Below, in pieces: positions 43,526-47,828 of a stretch of DNA of 47,828 nucleotides; within the stretch, counting starts at the first letter, position 1, and every line of letters starts with the position of its first letter. Source of the stretch: an uncultured Prevotella sp. (GTDB lineage: Bacteria > Bacteroidota > Bacteroidia > Bacteroidales > Bacteroidaceae); assembly GCA_905233425.1 (NCBI GenBank), contig CAJOEC010000028.1, forward strand, positions 1 through 47,828. Reading direction: 5' to 3'. The translations under genes and the position numbers were made by a program. Under the pieces are notes generated by a model. It was given only the letters and a program-made list of their open reading frames with translations, had not been told where the DNA came from and searched no databases.

Positions 43526-45973
43526 TTAATGTCCTCTTTTCTCCTCCCGGTATTCCGTCGGGGTTTGTTTGTATTCGTGGAAGAAATTGCCCATCAGGTA
43601 GTTTGGCGTGTAGAAGCCGCACTCGTCGCTTATCTTCTCCAAGGGCATGTCGGTGGTTGCCAGCAGTTCGGCGGCTTTCTTCAGCCTCACCTTCCTGGCC
43701 ATGTCGCGTGGGCTCTTGTAGATGTTTGCCGTCACTATTTCGTAGAGGCGCACAACGTCTACGTTTGCCACGTCGCTGAGCTTGTGCATCGACAGGTTCT
43801 CCTTCCTGCTCTCCTTGACGTAGGGGATGAGTTTCTGCATGATTTCGATGAACTTCGGGTCGAGCATCTGCTTCTCTCTGGTGACGCTGTGCTCGTCGAG
43901 TGCTGGCGACAGTTTCTGGTTGGCCAGGTTCTCTGCCCTTTCCACGAACATGCATATTTTGCTGATGATGTCGCCCTCCTCGTGGTTTCGCCTTACGCGC
44001 ATACGTGTGTTCCTCATATAATATATAAGGTTGGCAATGACGAGCAGCAGCAGAAGAAGTCCGCACAGGTAGAAAACACCTTTCGCCTGCCACCACGACT
44101 GGTTGACATGAATGTACCACGGGAAAGGCGTGCCGTCCCACATATCCGGGAACATCGACGCCTGCATCTCAATGGTGTAGTCGCCGGGCTGAAGGTCGAA
44201 GAGCGGCAGATGAAGCACTCCCTCGTTGTCGACGTAGTCGGAATTGTAGCACGAGTATGTGTTCCATTCTCCGTTGCCGACGCCAATTATCCTCACGCGG
44301 TAGTATGACTGCAGAGGCCTGTAGTAGTTCAGCGCCGAGAAATTCAGCATGATGGTCGTCTGGTCGCTGTTCAGGTTGATGTCGTTGGCGCGTGCTATGG
44401 CCCTGTCGATAATGACACGCCCGTCGAGTTCCATGCCCGGCACCACAATATATCCGTTGACCATGATCCTCGACAGCTTCGGGAACAGTTTGCTGGGGTG
44501 GGGGGTGTTCACCTCTTCCAGGTCTTTGGGGTTGAACATCACTAAGTGGTCGACTGTCTGCATGACAATCTGGCTGTCGGGAAGTAGCATCGCCTTGCAG
44601 TTCAGGAACGACTCGTTAGGCACGTTGTCAATGCTGTTGAAGCTGTTCACGAAACTCACCTCCTCGCCGTCGAAGCGTATGTACGAAATGCCGTATGACG
44701 TGGCAACCCACATATTGTTGTCGTAATCCTCCACGACGGAGTGGATGACATCGTTGTAGAATCCCGTTTTGCGCGAGAACACCACAGGCTCCTTGTGCGG
44801 GTCTTTATACATGTACAGTCCTGTAGTGGTCCCTATCCACGACCATTTACGGCTGTCGGTGTACATACAGTTGGCGTCCATGCCCTGGAACTCTGAGATG
44901 TTCTGCTCCTGTCCCCTCATGGCATCAATGTAAGTCCGGGCCTCGGGCGACATGTCGTCGAAGACCTTGAATGGCTTCTTTCCCGGTCGGGCGTAGAGCA
45001 GTCCTCGCTTCTCGGTTCCCACCCATAGCCCTCCTTGGCGGTCGAATACCACGGTGTTGCAGTCGGCCCCAACCTTGTCGCCGTCGACGAGGGTCAGCTC
45101 GTTAATCCATTGTTGCTGTTGCGTGTCAATGTCGAAGATGCAGTAACCGTGCTCCGAGGCGATGTACAGCGTATTGTCCTTGAGCGCGAAGTTGTTCATG
45201 TGGAACGGGGTCTCTATGAGTGTCGTCCATTGGAGTCGCTTCACGTCGAAGAAAAGCAGAACCGCCTCACGGTCGCCGTTGCGCAGCTGGAAATATCCGT
45301 CGCGGTATCTCATTATCACCGACGTGTTGGTGTATTTCTGCGCCGTGTCCCAGTCGTATGCCTTTGTGCGGTGCAAGGTGCTGCCCGTTGCCAAGTCCTG
45401 GCCCACCTCCTCGCCATTGTCGTAGAAGGTGAGCAGCATGTTGTCGAAGACGTCGACGTCCTGGAGGTTACGGTCGCGGAACATGGTGTAGTTACGTTTC
45501 TGCTCCTGTCCGTAAAGCCCCTGGTCGGAGACCGTCCACAGATGGCCTACGGAGTCGATGAACAAATCCTGCACGGGCATGGGACACCCCATGTCGCGCA
45601 GAACGCTGTCCACGTTCTGCTCGAACTTTTCGCTTGTAAGGTTGGTGCAGGTGACGCTGTTCGTGCTCTTTAGCCACAGGTGGTGGCAGCTGTCGAACGC
45701 AAGACGGTATCCGCCACGGTAGAGCGGCAGAGGGTACTTGTATTCATGTCGGGTGACGATATGTGAGAAAGTGACACCGTTATAGAAATTCAAATTGCCA
45801 AGGGTGGAGATAATCATCCTGCCCGCTTTGGTACAGACTACTGCCTGGGCGCTGTTGTCGGCAAGGCCGCTGGCAGCATTGATAACCGCGAAAGTGCGTT
45901 CCTCGGCGGCACTGGCCGACAATACCGCTGCTGCCCACAACAATAATAATATGCGTCGCAAAGCTGATTCCAT
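43526..45973 (-). CDS. Membrane-spanning propeller sensor with AraC DNA-binding domain
   Basis: 815 residues from ATG 45973, which opens a signal peptide (MESALRRILLLLWAAAVL) and lies just after the promoter. Residues about 25-520 form a two-component-regulator-type beta-propeller (LFIDSVGHLWTVSDQGLYG, DRQGGLWVGTEKRGLLYA), then a Y_Y_Y-type domain, one membrane span (FYLCGLLLLLLVIANLIYYM, near 630-650) and a cytoplasmic AraC helix-turn-helix (KLSDVANVDVVRLYEIV, PLEKISDECGFYTPNYLMGNFF). No histidine kinase or receiver domain is present, unlike hybrid two-component sensors, so it looks like a one-component transmembrane regulator. Confidence 0.88.
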   Translation of the reverse strand: MESALRRILLLLWAAAVLSASAAEERTFAVINAASGLADNSAQAVVCTKAGRMIISTLGNLNFYNGVTFSHIVTRHEYKYPLPLYRGGYRLAFDSCHHLWLKSTNSVTCTNLTSEKFEQNVDSVLRDMGCPMPVQDLFIDSVGHLWTVSDQGLYGQEQKRNYTMFRDRNLQDVDVFDNMLLTFYDNGEEVGQDLATGSTLHRTKAYDWDTAQKYTNTSVIMRYRDGYFQLRNGDREAVLLFFDVKRLQWTTLIETPFHMNNFALKDNTLYIASEHGYCIFDIDTQQQQWINELTLVDGDKVGADCNTVVFDRQGGLWVGTEKRGLLYARPGKKPFKVFDDMSPEARTYIDAMRGQEQNISEFQGMDANCMYTDSRKWSWIGTTTGLYMYKDPHKEPVVFSRKTGFYNDVIHSVVEDYDNNMWVATSYGISYIRFDGEEVSFVNSFNSIDNVPNESFLNCKAMLLPDSQIVMQTVDHLVMFNPKDLEEVNTPHPSKLFPKLSRIMVNGYIVVPGMELDGRVIIDRAIARANDINLNSDQTTIMLNFSALNYYRPLQSYYRVRIIGVGNGEWNTYSCYNSDYVDNEGVLHLPLFDLQPGDYTIEMQASMFPDMWDGTPFPWYIHVNQSWWQAKGVFYLCGLLLLLLVIANLIYYMRNTRMRVRRNHEEGDIISKICMFVERAENLANQKLSPALDEHSVTREKQMLDPKFIEIMQKLIPYVKESRKENLSMHKLSDVANVDVVRLYEIVTANIYKSPRDMARKVRLKKAAELLATTDMPLEKISDECGFYTPNYLMGNFFHEYKQTPTEYREEKRGH

Positions 45974-45998
45974 TAGGCTAACGGTTGCTAATCGTCGG

Positions 45999-46030
45999 CA
46001 AAGGTAAGCAAAAACGCTGTGCTGTGCAAA
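45999..46030 (-). promoter_or_regulatory. Promoter of the propeller-AraC regulator
   Basis: Minus strand TTTG (46027-46030), 20 bases, TACCTTTG (45999-46006). It may also drive carB, since only 31 bases separate the two genes. Confidence 0.75.
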
Positions 46031-46097
46031 TTTTTTATTAGAAAATAACAAAAAACGTGGCCACGGGGAAAGAAAATCAAAAAAACTTGAATAATTA

Positions 46098-46129
46098 TTT
46101 GGCGGTTTCAAAAATTAGTCGTACCTTTG
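46098..46129 (+). promoter_or_regulatory. Promoter of the tRNA-Ser/tRNA-Glu pair
   Basis: TTTG (46098-46101), 20 bases, TACCTTTG (46122-46129). Confidence 0.8.
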
Positions 46130-46173
46130 CACCCGCATTTGAGAGAAAGTGCTTTTCGCGGCGGACGCTACGA

Positions 46174-46260
46174 GGAAGTTTGGGTGAGTGGCTGAAACCA
46201 GCAGTTTGCTAAACTGCCGTACGGGTTCCCGTACCGGGGGTTCGAATCCCCCAGCTTCCG
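46174..46260 (+). tRNA. tRNA-Ser(GCT)
   Basis: Acceptor arms GGAAGTT and AGCTTCC (one G-T pair), anticodon stem GCAGT/ACTGC with loop TTGCTAA giving anticodon GCT, a long variable arm (TACGGG...CCCGTA), T-arm GGGGGTTCGAATCCCCC and discriminator G. It decodes AGC/AGU serine codons. Confidence 0.95.
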
Positions 46261-46272
46261 CGACGAAAAAAT

Positions 46273-46344
46273 GGTCGATTCATCTAATGGTTAGGATACA
46301 AGATTCTCAATCTTGGCATAGGGGTTCGATTCCCCTATCGACTA
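46273..46344 (+). tRNA. tRNA-Glu(CTC)
   Basis: Acceptor GGTCGAT/ATCGACT (terminal G-T pair), D-arm TCATCTAATGGTTAGGA, anticodon stem CAAGA/TCTTG with loop TTCTCAA giving anticodon CTC, T-arm AGGGGTTCGATTCCCCT and discriminator A. It lies 12 bases after tRNA-Ser and is co-transcribed with it. Confidence 0.93.
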
Positions 46345-46345
46345 C

Positions 46346-46389
46346 AAAACGACCCCTGTAAATCGCCGATTTACAGGGGTCGTTTTTTT
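46346..46389 (+). terminator. Terminator of the tRNA pair
   Basis: CGACCCCTGTAAATC and GATTTACAGGGGTCG form a perfect 15-bp stem with the loop GCC, followed by seven T. Confidence 0.93.
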
Positions 46390-46414
46390 CAAGAGGTGTT
46401 ATTGACAGAATAAT

Positions 46415-47254
46415 ATGGAACGGAAACTGTTTTGCGAGATCTCGCCCTTCACCTATCGGCTGTCGATGGAGAAGGAGATTCTGAAGCGCCACGTACAGGA
46501 CATGCTGCGGAAGACGCGGTTTGCCAGGAGTCGGACGGAGGAGTCGCTGCCCGTGGTCGTCTACCGACACAACTCACTCATCCGTCGGCGGCTGGGCAAC
46601 GTCAACATGCAGCTGCAGGAGAACAAGGCGACGAACCTCGCCCTGGCGGTGAAGCACATCGACGGGCTGCTGGTCCGTCCCGGCGAGACGTTCTCCATCT
46701 GGAAACTCATCGGGCGCACCACCAAGCGGAAGGGCTACAAGGAGGGGCTGACTATCGCCAAGGGCAAGCCCTCGCAGGGCATCGGCGGCGGTATGTGCCA
46801 GCTGTCGAACCTCATCCACTGGCTCGTGCTGCACAGCGAACTGACCATCACCGAGCACCATCACCACGACGGTCTTGACCTCTTCCCCGACTTCGGCCGG
46901 CAGATCCCCTTCGGCACCGGCACCAGCATCTCCTACAACTACATCGACTATCGATTCCGCAACGACACCCAGAACACTTATCAGCTACGACTCTGGACGG
47001 ACGACGAATACCTGTGCGGCGAACTGCGGGCCACAGAGCAGCAGCCCCACACTTTCCACATCCATGCTGAGAACGAATATTTCTCACGTGAGGATGGTGT
47101 GGTCTTCCGCAATGGTGAGGTCTATCGCGACATCATCGACCGCACATCCGGCCAGCGCCTTGAAAGCCAGCTTATCCGCACCAACCATGCCCGTGTGATG
47201 TACGACTGTCCGCCGTCGATGATTATCAGAGAAGAGAATAATAGCAAACTCTGA
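46415..47254 (+). CDS. VanW family protein
   Basis: 279 residues. The VanW domain is clear: VKHIDGLLVRPGETFSIWK, IGRTTKRKGYKEGLTI, GIGGGMCQLSNLIHWLVLHS and HHHHDGLDLFPDFGRQIPFG. No signal peptide or membrane span, as in the short vancomycin-resistance-associated W proteins; biochemical role unknown. The name does not imply resistance here, as no other van gene is present. It starts 26 bases after the tRNA terminator. Confidence 0.88.
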   Translation: MERKLFCEISPFTYRLSMEKEILKRHVQDMLRKTRFARSRTEESLPVVVYRHNSLIRRRLGNVNMQLQENKATNLALAVKHIDGLLVRPGETFSIWKLIGRTTKRKGYKEGLTIAKGKPSQGIGGGMCQLSNLIHWLVLHSELTITEHHHHDGLDLFPDFGRQIPFGTGTSISYNYIDYRFRNDTQNTYQLRLWTDDEYLCGELRATEQQPHTFHIHAENEYFSREDGVVFRNGEVYRDIIDRTSGQRLESQLIRTNHARVMYDCPPSMIIREENNSKL

Positions 47255-47260
47255 CGATGA

Positions 47261-47746
47261 CAAAGTGCAAATCTGATAAACCGGTTGGCTGACAGATTGA
47301 ATCAAAGAGGTTTCAATCCTCGACGACTTAGCGATTACAGGCATGTTTATCAGGTTTATCCAATCTTAGGTGAAGAGATTTACAAATACTTACAGAATAA
47401 TCGTATTTTGTCTGCTAATTTAGAGACTTCGCCAATTTGGCTGTTTTCAACCGCCAAATTACAACTATCTGATAATCAAGAGAATGAAATTTGGCAGTCA
47501 AAAACAGCCAAATTAGAAAACTGGCAAGCGCCTTCAGATAGGTTATTCTATAGATTGAACTATACAATATTGTCTTATTTGGCAACGATAGATGACCCTC
47601 TGAAACGAGCCTTTTACGAACAAGAAACGATTCGTGGCTGCTGGACTCAGAAAGAGCTTGACCGCCAGGTGTCGTCACAATACTACGAGCGCATGGGGCT
47701 GTCGAAGGATAAGAAAGCCCTGAAAAAACTCGACCTGTACGGTTGA
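47261..47746 (+). pseudogene. DUF1016 (YhcG-type PDDEXK nuclease) N-terminal remnant
   Basis: The frame, open from 47261 with a possible TTG start at 47285, matches the helical N-terminal DUF1016 domain: LADRLNQRGFNPRRLSDYRH, then LSYLATIDDPLKRAFYEQE, then GCWTQKELDRQVSSQYYERM and LSKDK. The first residues of the family are missing (a stop just upstream at 47258), and the PDDEXK nuclease half is absent because the frame ends at 47746 and repeat DNA begins. So both ends are lost. Intact proteins of this type are about 340-380 residues and occur with restriction or defence islands. Confidence 0.7.
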
Positions 47747-47828
47747 AAAGCCCTGAAGGGGCGACAAGACTACAGACGGGGGTGAAACCCCCGGTAAGTC
47801 GGCACAAGACGAAAGCCCTGAAAGGGCG
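47747..47828. repeat. Multi-hairpin GC-rich repeat, cut by the window end
   Basis: Short stems with three- or four-base loops in a row: GCCCT-GAA-GGGGC, GGGGGT-GAA-ACCCCC and GCCCT-GAA-AGGGC, with ACAAGAC spacers. It is the same style as the elements at 17253-17499 and 39895-40137 but not an obvious copy of them. Confidence 0.7.

Noticed and set aside
46415..47254. Vancomycin resistance determinant
   Set aside because: VanW-family proteins are widespread without any resistance role, and no ligase or vanH/X-type gene is present.

Overview
The window reads as chromosomal DNA of a Bacteroidales bacterium, most likely Prevotella or a close relative. Many genes follow the Bacteroidota promoter pattern TTTG - 19/20 bp - TAnnTTTG. 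Secreted proteins end in tails of the type IX (Por) sorting kind or in dockerin-like repeats. The gene families present (DUF6078, PG_1098-type THUMP-like methyltransferase, propeller-AraC regulator, rpsP with a long Ala/Lys/Glu tail) fit that order. I name genus only as an inference.

Layout. 1-5,040: repeats, then a 1,459-residue secreted adhesin-like protein with an unclear start. 5,144-7,161: a two-gene AAA15 ATPase/RloB module (AbiL-like phage defence) in which both genes are broken. 7,263-12,453: tRNA-Ser(CGA), recN, a secreted degenerate-protease/TPR protein and an AlbA_2/ATPase regulator. 12,454-13,550: repeats plus a CHC2 zinc-finger (primase-like) remnant. 13,593-14,827: an AT-rich orphan gene and tRNA-Leu(CAA). 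14,959-17,184: manC and a GT4 glycosyltransferase. 17,202-18,411: a nested repeat element and a cohesin-like secreted protein. 18,440-25,926: secA, a small AlbA_2 protein, an isolated sufB, a cysteine-less TlpA-like lipoprotein and an unknown exported protein. 26,063-31,271: a candidate small RNA, then a minus-strand cluster of DUF6078, two endonuclease I paralogues with dockerin tails, and a THUMP-like methyltransferase. 31,398-36,347: a palindromic repeat, radA, a GT2, a lipoprotein, rlpA and rpsP. 36,362-39,678: split transketolase plus an FGGY kinase. 39,650-40,137: two repeat elements back to back. 40,204-45,973: carB behind a membrane AraC regulator. 46,174-47,746: tRNA-Ser(GCT), tRNA-Glu(CTC), a VanW-family gene and a DUF1016 remnant, running into another repeat.

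The most unusual theme is repetitive DNA. Several families of palindromic or C-rich repeats sit between genes, and the same kinds of sequence also lie inside reading frames without breaking them: a 15-codon unit repeated four times in radA, a hairpin of about 60 bp in sufB, a CAACCCCT tract in the AlbA_2/ATPase gene, and a repeat arm that encodes the last residues and stop of the FGGY kinase. This resembles the in-frame palindromic elements known from Rickettsia. The second theme is decay: both genes of the AbiL-like module, the CHC2 gene and the DUF1016 gene are all damaged. All calls come from reading the sequence; no database search was run.
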